From NCBI RefSeq assembly GCF_029946005.1, contig NZ_JAQSDR010000008.1:62001-126000 (forward strand): a stretch of 64,000 nucleotides of DNA. The letters are read 5' to 3'. Below are positions 47,550 through 58,725 of this stretch, piece by piece. The position numbers and the translations under genes were made by a program. This DNA is from Aquabacterium sp. GTDB taxonomy: Bacteria; Pseudomonadota; Gammaproteobacteria; Burkholderiales; Burkholderiaceae_C. A model generated the notes under the pieces. That model worked only from the letters and a program-made list of their open reading frames with translations, searched no databases and was not told where the DNA came from. Positions within the stretch are counted from its first letter, which is position 1, and each line of letters starts with the position of its first letter.

Positions 47550-48594
47550 AGCACGCGCCCAGCCCTCCAGGCTGCTGATGGTGGGCTCGCCCGTCATCGC
47601 CTTGTTGATCACGGTGCTGGTGGGATCGCTCCTGTTCGTGGCCTTGGGCAAGAACCCGGTCGATGGTTTGCGGATGTTTTTTTTCGAGCCGATCAAGAGC
47701 GTCTATTCGCTGACCGAGCTGACCATCAAGGCCACGCCCCTGGTGCTGATCGCGTTGGGTTTGGCCGTGTGTTTTCGCGCCAACCTGTGGAACATCGGGG
47801 CCGAAGGCCAATTCGTGCTGGGCGCCATCTGCGGTGGCTGGGTGGCCATGCAAGCCACGCCCGACACCGGGCGCTGGATCGTGGCGGCGGTGCTGCTGGC
47901 GGGCATGCTGGGCGGCATGGTTTGGGCGGGCATCGTGGCCTTGCTGCGCGACCGCTTCAACGCCAGCGAGATTTTGGTGAGCCTGATGCTGGTCTACGTG
48001 GCCGAGATGCTGCTGAGCTACCTGGTCTACGGCCCCTGGAAAGACCCGCAGGGCTACAACTTTCCGCAAACGATCACCTTCCTGGATCCGGCCCGCATCC
48101 CCAAAATCGTCAGCGGTTTCCGCATGAACATTGGCGTCTACATCGCCTTGGCGGCGGTGGTGGCGTTCACCATTTTCCTGTCGCGCACTTACGCCGGGTT
48201 TCAGTTGCAGGTGGGCGGTCTGGCCCCGGCGGCGGCGCGCTATGCGGGCTTTTCGTCGCGCCGCGCCTTGTGGACCGGGCTGTTGATTTCGGGCGGCATG
48301 GCCGGTCTGGCGGGCGCGCTTGACGCGGCGGGGCCGCAAGGCCAGCTCACGCCCTTCGTGCCCATGGGCTATGGCTTCGCCGCCATCATCGTGGCTTTCG
48401 TGGGGCGGCTCAACCCGGTCGGCATCGTGTTCTCGGCCCTGTTGATGAGCATGTTCTACATCGGCGGCGAACTGGCCCAATCGCGCCTGGGCCTGCCCAA
48501 GGCGCTGACCGGCGTCTTCCAGGGCCTGTTGCTGTTCTGCCTGCTGGCCTGCGACACCTTCATCCATCAACGCTTGCGCTGGGTTTCCAAATGA
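47536..48594 (+). CDS. Nucleoside-type ABC transporter permease 1
   Basis: 352 residues of the BPD_transp_2 family (YufP-like) with 8-10 hydrophobic segments. Family core: KATPLVLIALGLAVCFRANLWNIGAEGQ, then GMLGGMVWAGIVALLRDRFNASEIL in the second half and PMGYGFAAIIVAFVGRLNPVG. It forms half of the membrane channel. Overlaps the ATPase gene by 14 bases and the second permease by ATGA. Confidence 0.92.
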   Translation: MFKLEARAQPSRLLMVGSPVIALLITVLVGSLLFVALGKNPVDGLRMFFFEPIKSVYSLTELTIKATPLVLIALGLAVCFRANLWNIGAEGQFVLGAICGGWVAMQATPDTGRWIVAAVLLAGMLGGMVWAGIVALLRDRFNASEILVSLMLVYVAEMLLSYLVYGPWKDPQGYNFPQTITFLDPARIPKIVSGFRMNIGVYIALAAVVAFTIFLSRTYAGFQLQVGGLAPAAARYAGFSSRRALWTGLLISGGMAGLAGALDAAGPQGQLTPFVPMGYGFAAIIVAFVGRLNPVGIVFSALLMSMFYIGGELAQSRLGLPKALTGVFQGLLLFCLLACDTFIHQRLRWVSK

Positions 48595-49526
48595 GCGTCT
48601 TCACCCCTGACTCGCTGGCCTTGCTGCTGGCCGCCACGTTGAACGCGGGCACCGTGCTGGGGCTGGCGGCCATGGGGTTGTTGATCAACGAACGCTCCGG
48701 CGTGGTCAACCTGGGGGCCGAAGGCCTGATGCTGGTGGCCGCCATCGCCGGTTTTGCCACGGGTGTGAACACCGGCAGCGACACCCTGGCCTTCATGGCG
48801 GGAGCGGCCGCCGGGGCTTTGCTGGCCGCCGTGTTCGGCGTGCTGGTGATCTGGCTCAACACCAACCAGTACGCCACCGGCCTGGCGCTCAGCCTGTTCG
48901 GGGCGGGCTTGTCGGCCTTTGCGGGCATTCGCTACACGCAAGAAAAACTGCCCGAGCGGCCCAACTTCGCCATCCCCTACCTGTCAGACATCCCGTTCGT
49001 GGGGCCCGCCTTGTTCAAGCAGCACCCGCTGGTGTACCTGGCCATTGCCTTCACGGCGGCCCTGGCCTGGTTCCTTTATCGTTCACGGGCAGGCCTGATC
49101 CTGCGCGCCGTGGGCGAGTCGCCGGAATCAGCGCATGCCTTGGGCTACCCCGTTCGCCGCATTCGCCTGATGGCGGTGATGGGCGGAGGTGCGCTGTGCG
49201 GTTTGGCGGGGGCTTACCTGTCGGTGGTTTACACCCCGCTGTGGGTCGAGGGCATGGTGGCCGGCAAGGGCTGGATCGCCCTGGCGCTGACCACCTTCGC
49301 CACCTGGCGCCCGGCCCGCGTCTTGCTGGGTGCTTACCTGTTCGGCGGCGTGACCATGCTGCAGTTTCAGCTGCAAGGGCAGGGCATTCAGATTCCCAGC
49401 CAGTGGCTGACGATGCTGCCTTACCTGGCCACCATCGTGGTGCTGGTGCTGATCTCCCGCAATCCGACGTGGATACGCGTCAACATGCCCGCGTCCTTGG
49501 GCAAGCCCTTCCATCCAGGCAGCTGA
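48591..49526 (+). CDS. Nucleoside-type ABC transporter permease 2
   Basis: 311 residues, BPD_transp_2 family (YufQ-like). Core motif LAAMGLLINERSGVVNLGAE and LRAVGESPESAHALGYPVRR are typical of the second permease of BMP-linked importers. It pairs with permease 1. The binding-protein gene follows after 66 bases. Confidence 0.92.
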   Translation: MSVFTPDSLALLLAATLNAGTVLGLAAMGLLINERSGVVNLGAEGLMLVAAIAGFATGVNTGSDTLAFMAGAAAGALLAAVFGVLVIWLNTNQYATGLALSLFGAGLSAFAGIRYTQEKLPERPNFAIPYLSDIPFVGPALFKQHPLVYLAIAFTAALAWFLYRSRAGLILRAVGESPESAHALGYPVRRIRLMAVMGGGALCGLAGAYLSVVYTPLWVEGMVAGKGWIALALTTFATWRPARVLLGAYLFGGVTMLQFQLQGQGIQIPSQWLTMLPYLATIVVLVLISRNPTWIRVNMPASLGKPFHPGS

Positions 49527-49592
49527 CAAGGCATCATCGCCCCTGGCTGTCGGTTTCATCAGTTGTTTTGATTTGTCCACCCTGGAGATGAC

Positions 49593-50768
49593 ATGACTCG
49601 ACCATTGACCAAACGTTCATTGTTGAAAGCGGCTGGCTGGGCCAGCATTGCCGCCACCGCCGCCCTGGTGGGTTGCGGCAAGAAGGATGAAGCCGCGCCC
49701 GACGCCGCTTCTGCCGCGTCCACCCCTGAGGCGACCGCCTCCGTGGCTGCCGCACCTGCGCCCCCCCTGAACATCGCCTTTGCCTATGTGGGCCCCGTGG
49801 GTGATGCGGGCTGGACCTACGCCCACGACCAGGGCCGTCTGGCGGTAGAGAAAGAGTTCGGCGACAAGGTCAAGACCACGTTCGTGGAAAAAGTGCCCGA
49901 AGGCCCAGATGCCGAGCGTGTGCTGCGCGACATGGTCGGCCAGGGCAACAAGCTGATCTTCGGCACCACCTTTGGCTACATGGAACCCATGCTCAAGGTG
50001 GCGGCCGACCACAAGGACGTCAAGTTCGAACATGGCACCGGCTACAAGACGGCCGAAAACATGCGCACTTACGATTCGCGCACCTATGAAGGCGCCTACA
50101 TGGCGGGCGTGATCGCGGGCGGCATGACCAAGTCCAACACCCTGGGCGTGGTCGGCTCCATCCCCATCCCCGAGGTAATCCGCAACATCAATGCCTTCAC
50201 CCTGGGCGCGCAAAGCGTGAACCCCAAGGTCAAGACCAAAGTGGTCTGGATCAACAACTGGTTTGATCCTCCGAAGGAAACCGAAGGCGCGCAAAGCCTG
50301 ATCAACCAGGGCGCCGACGTGCTGTTCCAGAACACCGACTCCAGCGCGGTGCTGCAAACGGCCGAGAAGGCGGGCAAGTACGCCTTTGGCTGGGATTCGG
50401 ACATGAGCAAGTTCGGCCCCAAAGCTCACCTTGGTTCGGCCATCATCAACTGGGCGCCTTACTACATCAAGGCCACCAAGGATGCACTGGAAGGCACCTG
50501 GACGACCGGCGGCGTGTGGTGGGGCGTGAAGGAAGGCGCGATTGACCTGGTGTCCGTGTCTGACGCGGTGCCCGCTGACCTGAAGGCCAAGGTGGACACG
50601 GTCAAGGCAGGCTTGAAGGACGGCAGCTTCGTCATCTGGAAGGGCCCCATCGTGGGCCAGGATGGCAAGGAAGTGCTGGCCAAAGACGCCGTGGCCGATG
50701 ACAAGTTCCTGGGCGGCATCAACTTCTACGTCAAGGGTGTGGATGGCGCGGTGCCTTCCAGCAAGTGA
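49593..50768 (+). CDS. BMP family substrate-binding lipoprotein
   Basis: 391 residues. The N-terminus is a lipoprotein signal with lipobox LVGC (Cys28); TKRSLLK before it resembles a Tat signal with Lys in place of the first Arg. An Ala/Pro/Ser-rich linker (29-57) leads into the BMP domain (NIAFAYVGPVGDAGWTYAHD, GYMAGVIAG-like YEGAYMAGVIAGG, SIPIPEVIRNINAF). BMP receptors bind nucleosides and purines; placement between guaD and adenine deaminase supports that. It is anchored on the periplasmic face of the inner membrane. Confidence 0.92.
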   Translation: MTRPLTKRSLLKAAGWASIAATAALVGCGKKDEAAPDAASAASTPEATASVAAAPAPPLNIAFAYVGPVGDAGWTYAHDQGRLAVEKEFGDKVKTTFVEKVPEGPDAERVLRDMVGQGNKLIFGTTFGYMEPMLKVAADHKDVKFEHGTGYKTAENMRTYDSRTYEGAYMAGVIAGGMTKSNTLGVVGSIPIPEVIRNINAFTLGAQSVNPKVKTKVVWINNWFDPPKETEGAQSLINQGADVLFQNTDSSAVLQTAEKAGKYAFGWDSDMSKFGPKAHLGSAIINWAPYYIKATKDALEGTWTTGGVWWGVKEGAIDLVSVSDAVPADLKAKVDTVKAGLKDGSFVIWKGPIVGQDGKEVLAKDAVADDKFLGGINFYVKGVDGAVPSSK

Positions 50769-50790
50769 TTTTTTGACCGAGAGTGACTGA

Positions 50791-51834
<1,044 letters not shown>

Positions 51835-51842
51835 CTGAGGCC

Positions 51843-52613
51843 TCATTCGGTGAGCTTGTGCCATTGTCGCGGCACGAACTGCACCGATGCCAGCAGTGCT
51901 AAAACCAGCGCCAGTGGCACGGTGGATACATAGCCCACGTGCTTGAAGCCCAGCGCGCCCACCACGCTGCCCACCATGAATGAGCCGGTCAAAGCCAGCA
52001 GGATGCGCAGCTTCCGAGCGTTCACCTGGACCTTGCCCAGAGCAGGGTGGGGCGTTGAGCCGTTCCAATAGGCCAGCTTGCCCAGTTCGATCCCGATGTC
52101 GGTGACCAGGCCGGTGACGTGCGTGGTGCGGATCTCGGCGTTCGACACCTTGGTCACCATGGCGTTCTGCAGCCCCATCACGAAACACAGCAGCGCGATG
52201 GTCAACGACACCTCCAGCGTCATGGACAGGCTGAGCCGTTCACCCATCAGGCCAAAGACCAGCAACAAGCCCGCCTCGATCATCAAGGGCAGGGCGTACT
52301 CGCTGCGGCCGCCCCTGCGCCGTGCCCAGTTGATGAGGATGGCCGAAGTGGCTGCCCCCAGCAAAAAGGCCACCAAGGCCTCCAGCCCGGCGATGACCAG
52401 GTCCAACTTGCCCAGCGCCAGGTGATCGGCCATGCCCGAGACCATGCCCGTCATGTGCGAGGTGTATTGCCCCACAGCCAGAAACCCCCCCGCGTTGATG
52501 GCCCCCGCCACGAAGGCCAACGAAACACCCAGGTGGAGGTTGCTTTGCTGCGTGCGTTCGGGAGCGGTGAGGCCTTGCAAATACTTGATCGGCATGACAA
52601 AGGGCGGGGGCAT
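51843..52613 (-). CDS. YoaK family membrane protein (DUF1275)
   Basis: 256 residues (or 250 from ATG 52595). Six to seven hydrophobic segments with the DUF1275 motifs SLAFVAGAINAGGFLAVGQYTSHMTG, CFVMGLQNAMVTKVSNAEIRTTHVTG and TDIGIELG. Function unknown; YoaK-like proteins are predicted transporters. Divergent from the FtsX-type permease gene. Confidence 0.9.
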   Translation of the reverse strand: MPPPFVMPIKYLQGLTAPERTQQSNLHLGVSLAFVAGAINAGGFLAVGQYTSHMTGMVSGMADHLALGKLDLVIAGLEALVAFLLGAATSAILINWARRRGGRSEYALPLMIEAGLLLVFGLMGERLSLSMTLEVSLTIALLCFVMGLQNAMVTKVSNAEIRTTHVTGLVTDIGIELGKLAYWNGSTPHPALGKVQVNARKLRILLALTGSFMVGSVVGALGFKHVGYVSTVPLALVLALLASVQFVPRQWHKLTE

Positions 52614-52663
52614 TCGGCTTGAGTTCTAATGATCCTTCAATTTTGGAAGTAAAACGGATTCAC

Positions 52664-55282
52664 ATGGCGATCAATTCAGCGGTGTCGTCCGTGCCCGCCT
52701 GGCGCTGGGCCCTCAAGCAAACTTGGCGCGACATGCGCTCGGGCAGCCTCCGCCTGCTGCTGGTGGCCGTGGTGCTGGCCGTCACGGCCTTGTCCGCCGT
52801 GGGTTTTTTTGCCGACCGCATCGAGCAGGGCCTGGTGCGCGATGCCGCACAACTGCTGGCCGCCGATGCCTTGGTGGTGGCCGACCAACCGATGCCGTCG
52901 GCATTGGCCAGCGAAGCGCAAAAGCTGGGTTTGAGGCAGGCCACTACCGCGGCCTTTCCCAGCATGGCCCGCGCGCCGGATGAGCGGGGCGGCGACAGCA
53001 AGCTGGTGGCCTTGAAAGCCGTCAGCGAAGCGTACCCTTTGCGCGGCCAGATCACTCTGGGCCGCCTGATTGCCGACGGCTCGGTGGCGCCCTCGGGCAA
53101 AGCGCCTTTGGGAGGGCCGCCCGCCGGGCAGGCCTGGGTGGATGCGTCTTTGCTCCCCGTGCTGAACCTGCGGGTGGGCGACCAGCTCTGGTTGGGCGAT
53201 GCGTCCTTTCTGATCGCTTCGGTCATTGCCATTGAGCCCGATCGGGGCGCCGGCTTCATGAGCTTTTCACCGCGCGTGATGATCCGCCAGTCCGACCTGG
53301 CCGCCACCCAGCTGGTTCAACCCGCCAGCCGCGTCACTTACCGCTTGCTGGTGGCTGGGCCTGCCCGGGCTGGTGATGCTGGCGTTGGGGCCAGCAACAG
53401 CAAGTCCGCTGCGGCCAACACCTCTGCCAAGGCCGTGCAATCCTTCGTCACAGCCGCCGAACAGCAATCCAGAACCACCCGGGGCCTGCGCGTGGAGACC
53501 CTGGACCAGGGCCGCCCCGAAATGCGCGCCACCCTGGACCGCGCCGGCCTTTTTCTGCGCCTGGTGGCCTTGTTGGCAGCCTTGCTGTCGGCCGTGGCTG
53601 TGGCTCTGGTCTCGCGAGATTTTGCCCAGCGGCGCCTGGACGACTGCGCCATGCTGCGCGTCCTGGGCGTGCCGCAAAATCAAATGGCACTGACCTATGG
53701 GCTCCAGTTCCTGATCGTCGGCCTGGTGGCCAGCATCATTGGGCTGGCATTGGGCTGGGGCTTTCATCAGGTGTTCGTGGTGCTGCTGTCCGAGTTGGTG
53801 CCCGTGGCTTTGCCCGCGCCCAGCATCTGGCCTGTGGTCCTGGGGCTGGGCGTGGGCGTCGTGCTCACTCTGGGCTTTGGCCTGCCGCCGGTCTTGCAAC
53901 TGGCCCGTGTGCCGCCGCTGCGCGTGCTGCGCCGCGATGTGGGCGAACTGAAAGGCGCATCGGTGATGGCCGTGGGCGCGGGCGGGTTAGCGCTGCTGGC
54001 CTTGTTGATGATGGTGGCGCGTGACGTCAAGCTGGGCGCGATCGCGCTGGGTGGCGTCGCGGTCGCCGTGCTGGCCTTTGCGGCCCTCAGTGCCCTGGCG
54101 GTGTTCATCCTTCAGTGGCTGCTGAACAAGCTCAGCGGCGTGGCCCCCCCCTGGTTGGTGCTGGCCACCCGGCAGCTCACCGCCCAACCAGGTCAGACCG
54201 TGGTGCAGGTGTGTGCACTGGCCATTGGCCTGCTGGCGCTGGTGTTGCTGGTTCTGCTGCGCACGGACCTCATCGCCAGTTGGCGGGCGGCCACGCCAGT
54301 CGATGCCCCCAATCGCTTCGTCATCAACATCCAGCCGGACCAGACTGAACCCTTCAAGGCTCAATTGCAAAAAGCCGGCGTCAAGCAGTTCGATTGGTAC
54401 CCCATGATCCGGGGCCGCCTGGTGGCGATCAACGGCAAAACCGTCAAGCCCGAGGACTACACCGATGACCGGGCCCAGCGCCTGGCCGACCGCGAGTTCA
54501 ACCTCAGTTATTCAGCCCAACAACCCGCCTACAACCCAGTGGTCGCCGGCAGGTACCAGCCGAACGAAAAGGGCGCCTTGAGCGTGGAAGAGGGCCTTGC
54601 CAAGACCCTGGGCCTGCACCTGAACGACCAACTCACCTTCGACATCGGCGGTGTTCAGCACGCGGCCCGCATCACCAGCCTGCGCAAGGTGGACTGGGCC
54701 TCCATGCGGGTCAACTTCTTCGTGATGGCCCCCATGGCGTCGATGCCCGAATGGCCGGCCACTTTCATCACCTCGTTCCGCGCGCCGCCGGATGGCAAGC
54801 TCGACCGCATCCTGGTGCAGTCCTTCCCCAGCGTCACGGTGGTGGATGTGTCGGCCACCCTGGCGCAGATCAACCGGATCATGGACCAGGTCATCGCAGC
54901 GGTCGAGTTCCTGTTCGCCTTCACCTTGGCGGCGGGCCTGATCGTGCTGATGGCGGGTTTGTTGACGTCGCGTGAGCGCCGGGCCAAGGACTGGGCCGTG
55001 CTCAAGGCCCTGGGGGCGTCACAGCGCATGCTGGCCAAAGTGCAGCGGGTCGAGTTGCTGGGAGTGGGGGCCTTGGCCGGAGCCTTGGCGTCAAGCGCGG
55101 CGCTGTGCGTCGGCTGGGCGCTGGCCCGCTGGGTGTTCGAGTTCGATTGGAACGCGCCGCTGTGGTGGCCCTTGGTGGGCGCGGCCGTGGGGGCCTTGCT
55201 GGCGGCGCTGGCCGGCTGGTGGAGCCTGCGAGGTGTGTTGGAGCAGCCCGTCGTCAATACCTTGCGGCGGGCTGCCCAGTGA
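52664..55282 (+). CDS. FtsX-like ABC transporter permease (YbbP type)
   Basis: 872 residues, the usual size of YbbP-type permeases with two FtsX domains. TM1 follows an amphipathic start (MRSGSLRLLLVAVVLAVTAL), a long periplasmic region, then groups of TM helices around residues 300-430, 445-550 and 745-860. Such proteins work in pairs with a YbbA/LolD-type ATPase in envelope export or lipid handling. No ATPase is encoded next to it in this window, which is unusual. Confidence 0.88.
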   Translation: MAINSAVSSVPAWRWALKQTWRDMRSGSLRLLLVAVVLAVTALSAVGFFADRIEQGLVRDAAQLLAADALVVADQPMPSALASEAQKLGLRQATTAAFPSMARAPDERGGDSKLVALKAVSEAYPLRGQITLGRLIADGSVAPSGKAPLGGPPAGQAWVDASLLPVLNLRVGDQLWLGDASFLIASVIAIEPDRGAGFMSFSPRVMIRQSDLAATQLVQPASRVTYRLLVAGPARAGDAGVGASNSKSAAANTSAKAVQSFVTAAEQQSRTTRGLRVETLDQGRPEMRATLDRAGLFLRLVALLAALLSAVAVALVSRDFAQRRLDDCAMLRVLGVPQNQMALTYGLQFLIVGLVASIIGLALGWGFHQVFVVLLSELVPVALPAPSIWPVVLGLGVGVVLTLGFGLPPVLQLARVPPLRVLRRDVGELKGASVMAVGAGGLALLALLMMVARDVKLGAIALGGVAVAVLAFAALSALAVFILQWLLNKLSGVAPPWLVLATRQLTAQPGQTVVQVCALAIGLLALVLLVLLRTDLIASWRAATPVDAPNRFVINIQPDQTEPFKAQLQKAGVKQFDWYPMIRGRLVAINGKTVKPEDYTDDRAQRLADREFNLSYSAQQPAYNPVVAGRYQPNEKGALSVEEGLAKTLGLHLNDQLTFDIGGVQHAARITSLRKVDWASMRVNFFVMAPMASMPEWPATFITSFRAPPDGKLDRILVQSFPSVTVVDVSATLAQINRIMDQVIAAVEFLFAFTLAAGLIVLMAGLLTSRERRAKDWAVLKALGASQRMLAKVQRVELLGVGALAGALASSAALCVGWALARWVFEFDWNAPLWWPLVGAAVGALLAALAGWWSLRGVLEQPVVNTLRRAAQ

Positions 55283-55285
55283 AGT

Positions 55286-55864
55286 TCAAGGTGTCAGGTT
55301 GCTGATCAGGCCCATCTCGGAGCTGCTCATTAGCGACTCGATGTCCATCAAAATCAGCAATCGTTCGTTGATGTTGGCAATGCCGGTGATGTAGGTTGTG
55401 TCCACCATTGAGGCGCTCATTTCGGGGGCCGGTTTGATCATCTGCTCGGCCAGTTGGATCACATCACTGACGGAGTCCACCACCGCGCCGACCACGCGGC
55501 CGCGCACATTCAGCACGATCACCACGGTGAAGTCGTTGATGTCGCCTTCGCCCTGGGCATTCACGCAGTTGAACTTCACGCGCAGGTCGACGATGGGCAC
55601 GATCACACCGCGCAGGTTTACCACCCCTTTGAGGTAAGAGGGGGCATTGGCGATCTTGGTGGGCGGCTCGTACGAGCGGATTTCCTGAACCTTCAGGATG
55701 TCGATGCCATATTCTTCGGTACCCAGGCGGAACGTGAGGAATTCACGGCCCGATACCGCATGCTGAATTTGACGGGCTGGATTGCTCCGGCTGGACATAC
55801 TGCCGGGCGCGCCGGGCCGTACCGCAGATGCTGGCTTGGGGGCGGCTACTTGAAGGGCTTCCAT
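55286..55864 (-). CDS. cheW: Chemotaxis coupling protein CheW
   Basis: 192 residues from ATG 55864 (GAGGA 7 bases upstream); longer in-frame starts do not look like protein. A 35-residue Ala/Pro/Ser-rich N-terminal tail precedes the CheW domain ([70 protein letters not shown]). It links chemoreceptors to CheA at the inner membrane. No other chemotaxis gene is next to it. Convergent with the YbbP-type gene. Confidence 0.92.
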   Translation of the reverse strand: MEALQVAAPKPASAVRPGAPGSMSSRSNPARQIQHAVSGREFLTFRLGTEEYGIDILKVQEIRSYEPPTKIANAPSYLKGVVNLRGVIVPIVDLRVKFNCVNAQGEGDINDFTVVIVLNVRGRVVGAVVDSVSDVIQLAEQMIKPAPEMSASMVDTTYITGIANINERLLILMDIESLMSSSEMGLISNLTP

Positions 55865-55966
55865 ACACGTCCTCGAATCGAAAATAAATGGTCTCCCCAG
55901 GATGTCGGTCATTGGCCGGGAAACTTGAGCCCTGGCCGTGGGCCTGCCGGTTGCTCTCATGGTTTG

Positions 55967-57706
55967 ATGAGTTCCCCTACCACCACGATCGACCACGCCA
56001 TACCTACCTCTGACGGCGAGGCTTGGCAACCCCGGTTGCGTCGCCTGATGAAGCAAACCTTCCGCATCCAGGCCCTCAGAGAAGGGCAGGATGCCGTGAT
56101 CTGCCGGGTCATGCAGGGGCAATCTACCCTGGCCGTCATGCCCACCGGGGCAGGCAAATCACTCTGCTATCAGCTCCCCGCCTTGCTGCTGTCCGGCCGC
56201 ACCGTCGTGGTCTCTCCCTTGATCGCCTTGATGAAAGACCAATGCGATACCTTGCAGGCCATCGGTGTGCACGCGGTGCAATTGCACAGTGCGATGGCCG
56301 CCCCCGAGGTTGCCGAGGCCGAGGAGGCCCTGGCATCTGGCGAAGCTCGCATTGTTTTCACCACCCCGGAAAGGTTGGCGGCGCCCGAGTTCCTGACTTT
56401 GCTGAAACACCGCCCAACCAGTCTGCTGGTGGTGGACGAGGCGCACTGTGTCTCTCAATGGGGCCACGATTTCCGTCCCGCATTTTTGGAAATATCGGCC
56501 GCGCGCTCCTCGTTAGGCCAGCCCACGCTGCTGGCGCTCACCGCGACTGCCACCCCCGACGTCATCGACGACATCGCTCGGCAGCTGGACGCCCCAGGAT
56601 TGGGCGTGGTGAACACCGGCATTTACCGCGCCAACCTGCGGTACGAAGTCAAACAGGTGGTGAGCGAGGAAGAAAAAATGACCACAGCCCTGTCATTCTT
56701 GCAATCGACCACAGGCTCGGGCGTGGTCTATGGTGCCACTGTCAAGACTGTGGAGCATGTGTACCTGGCTTTGAAAGACGCAGGCGAGTCGGTCACGATG
56801 TACCACGGCCGACTTCCCAAAGCCGAGCGCCACGCCAACCAGGAGGCCTTCATGCGCAACGAAGCCAGGGTGATGGTGGCCACCAACGCCTTCGGCCTGG
56901 GCATTGACAAGCCCGACACCCGTTTCGTTTTGCACTACCAGATCCCCTCGGGCCTGGACGCCTATTACCAGGAGTCGGGCAGGGCAGGACGAGACGGCCA
57001 AGCGGCCACCTGCTGCTTGCTGTACCTTCATCGGGACCGGGCTGTGCAGCGTTTCTTCATGGCAGGGCGCTATCCAGATCTGCAGGACATCGACGCCTTG
57101 TGCCGCGCCCTGGTTCAAGACCCGCCCTCAGGCCAGCGCTGGACGCTGCCCTGGCTGCAGCAAATCTTGAACCGGCCGTCCAACAAGCTGCAAGTGGCTT
57201 TGAGGCTGCTTCGCCAGCAGAAGATCGTGGCGCAGAACCGGACGGGCGAATTGCGTTTGCTGCGCCGTGGCTTGAGCGATGCGGCCATGGATCAGTTGCT
57301 TGGCGCCTATCGCGTCAAACGTGAGCACGACAAGGCCTTGCTTGAGCAAATGGTGTTTTATGGGCAGACCGGCCTGTGCCGCTGGAAAGTCCTTCAAGAG
57401 CATTTCGGTGAAGGCGCGGACTTTGAGCGTTGCCGCACCTGCGACAACTGCCTTCGCCTGAGCGCCTTACAGCGCCAGCAACCCTCAGCACCCATCGAGC
57501 ACCCGATGGCCACCCAGCTGGCCTCTCCGCATGCGGCTTTTGCCGAAAACGATCTGGTGCGCGTGGCCCGCTACGGGCAAGGCACCGTCACCGCTGCCGA
57601 TGCCGAAACCGTCACCGTGAAGTTCCCCTCGGGTGACTCCCGCTGCTTCGTGGCCACCTGTGTGCAACCCGCCAAATCGCGACGAAAGAGTGCGTCAACA
57701 GCATGA
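55967..57706 (+). CDS. recQ: RecQ-type ATP-dependent DNA helicase
   Basis: 579 residues from ATG 55967. Helicase motifs in order: [17 protein letters not shown] (Walker A), [17 protein letters not shown] (DEAH), [30 protein letters not shown] and [19 protein letters not shown] zinc-binding region follows (GLCRW, then [10 protein letters not shown]). Instead of a standard HRDC domain it ends in a short SH3-like piece ([28 protein letters not shown]). It unwinds DNA in recombination repair. Overlaps the DUF72 gene by ATGA. Confidence 0.93.
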   Translation: MSSPTTTIDHAIPTSDGEAWQPRLRRLMKQTFRIQALREGQDAVICRVMQGQSTLAVMPTGAGKSLCYQLPALLLSGRTVVVSPLIALMKDQCDTLQAIGVHAVQLHSAMAAPEVAEAEEALASGEARIVFTTPERLAAPEFLTLLKHRPTSLLVVDEAHCVSQWGHDFRPAFLEISAARSSLGQPTLLALTATATPDVIDDIARQLDAPGLGVVNTGIYRANLRYEVKQVVSEEEKMTTALSFLQSTTGSGVVYGATVKTVEHVYLALKDAGESVTMYHGRLPKAERHANQEAFMRNEARVMVATNAFGLGIDKPDTRFVLHYQIPSGLDAYYQESGRAGRDGQAATCCLLYLHRDRAVQRFFMAGRYPDLQDIDALCRALVQDPPSGQRWTLPWLQQILNRPSNKLQVALRLLRQQKIVAQNRTGELRLLRRGLSDAAMDQLLGAYRVKREHDKALLEQMVFYGQTGLCRWKVLQEHFGEGADFERCRTCDNCLRLSALQRQQPSAPIEHPMATQLASPHAAFAENDLVRVARYGQGTVTAADAETVTVKFPSGDSRCFVATCVQPAKSRRKSASTA

Positions 57707-58641
57707 GTGTTAAACCGTCTCCCCACAGCGTCATCCGCATTGGCATATCAGGTTGGCGCTACGAGCCCTGGCGTGGTGTGTTCTATCCCAAGAAGCTGGT
57801 GCAGCGCCGTGAGCTGGAATTCGCCTCCCGCGCCTTGCCCAGCATTGAAATCAATGGCACCTTCTACGCCATGCAAAAGCCCGAAAGCTTTGCGCAATGG
57901 TTTGAGCAGACGCCGGATGATTTTGTCTTCAGCGTCAAGGCGCCCAGGTACATCACCCACATCCGCCGATTGGAGGATGTGCGCCAACCCCTGGCCAATT
58001 TCTTTGCCTCTGGCGTGTTGCGCTTGCGTCAAAAGCTGGGACCAGTGTTGTGGCAGTTTCCGCCCAGCTTTCACTTCGATGCGGACCTGATGGAGGCTTT
58101 TCTGAAAGACCTGCCGCATGACACCGAAGAAGCGCAAAAACTGGCCAGGCAGCGCGACGCTTTCATGGCCAAGCGGGAAAGCCTGGAGATCGACGCGAAC
58201 CGGCCCCTGCGTCACGCCATCGAGATCCGCCACGAGAGCTTTGCGACCCCGGCTTTCATCAAAATGTTGCGCCAGCACCGCGTGGCGCTGGTCGTGGCCG
58301 ACACGGCTGGCAAATGGCCTTATCTGGAAGACGTGACCGCCGACTTCATGTACTTGCGCCTGCATGGCGATGCCGAGTTGTACGCCAGCGGGTACACCGA
58401 CAAGGCCCTGGACCATTGGGCCGCGCGCATGGCGGTCTGGTCGCAGGGTGATCAGCCCAAGGATGCCCACCTTGTTGATTCAAACCACACGCCGCCCAAG
58501 CGCGCACACCGTGACATCCATTGCTACTTCGACAACGACATCAAGGTCAGGGCCCCTTTCGACGCGGTCACCTTGATGGGAAAACTGGGCATTTCGACCT
58601 TCCTGCCCCCTGAACAAGGGGTGTTGTTAAACGCTTCCTGA
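57703..58641 (+). CDS. DUF72 domain-containing protein (YecE-like)
   Basis: 312 residues. Family signatures: RIGISGWRYEPWRGVFYPKK at the start, EINGTFYAMQKPESF, FVFSVKAPRYITH, LGPVLWQFPPSF and IEIRHESFATPAF. A TIM-barrel fold of unknown activity; it is common next to repair helicases in this group. Starts within the recQ stop (ATGA), so translation is coupled. Confidence 0.9.
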   Translation: MSVKPSPHSVIRIGISGWRYEPWRGVFYPKKLVQRRELEFASRALPSIEINGTFYAMQKPESFAQWFEQTPDDFVFSVKAPRYITHIRRLEDVRQPLANFFASGVLRLRQKLGPVLWQFPPSFHFDADLMEAFLKDLPHDTEEAQKLARQRDAFMAKRESLEIDANRPLRHAIEIRHESFATPAFIKMLRQHRVALVVADTAGKWPYLEDVTADFMYLRLHGDAELYASGYTDKALDHWAARMAVWSQGDQPKDAHLVDSNHTPPKRAHRDIHCYFDNDIKVRAPFDAVTLMGKLGISTFLPPEQGVLLNAS

Positions 58642-58725
58642 CACATGGGCCAACGGGTTTCGTATAAATTGACTGAAACGTGTTTGTGCACACATCAATA
58701 TCATTTACCAATCCAGAGGACAGTG

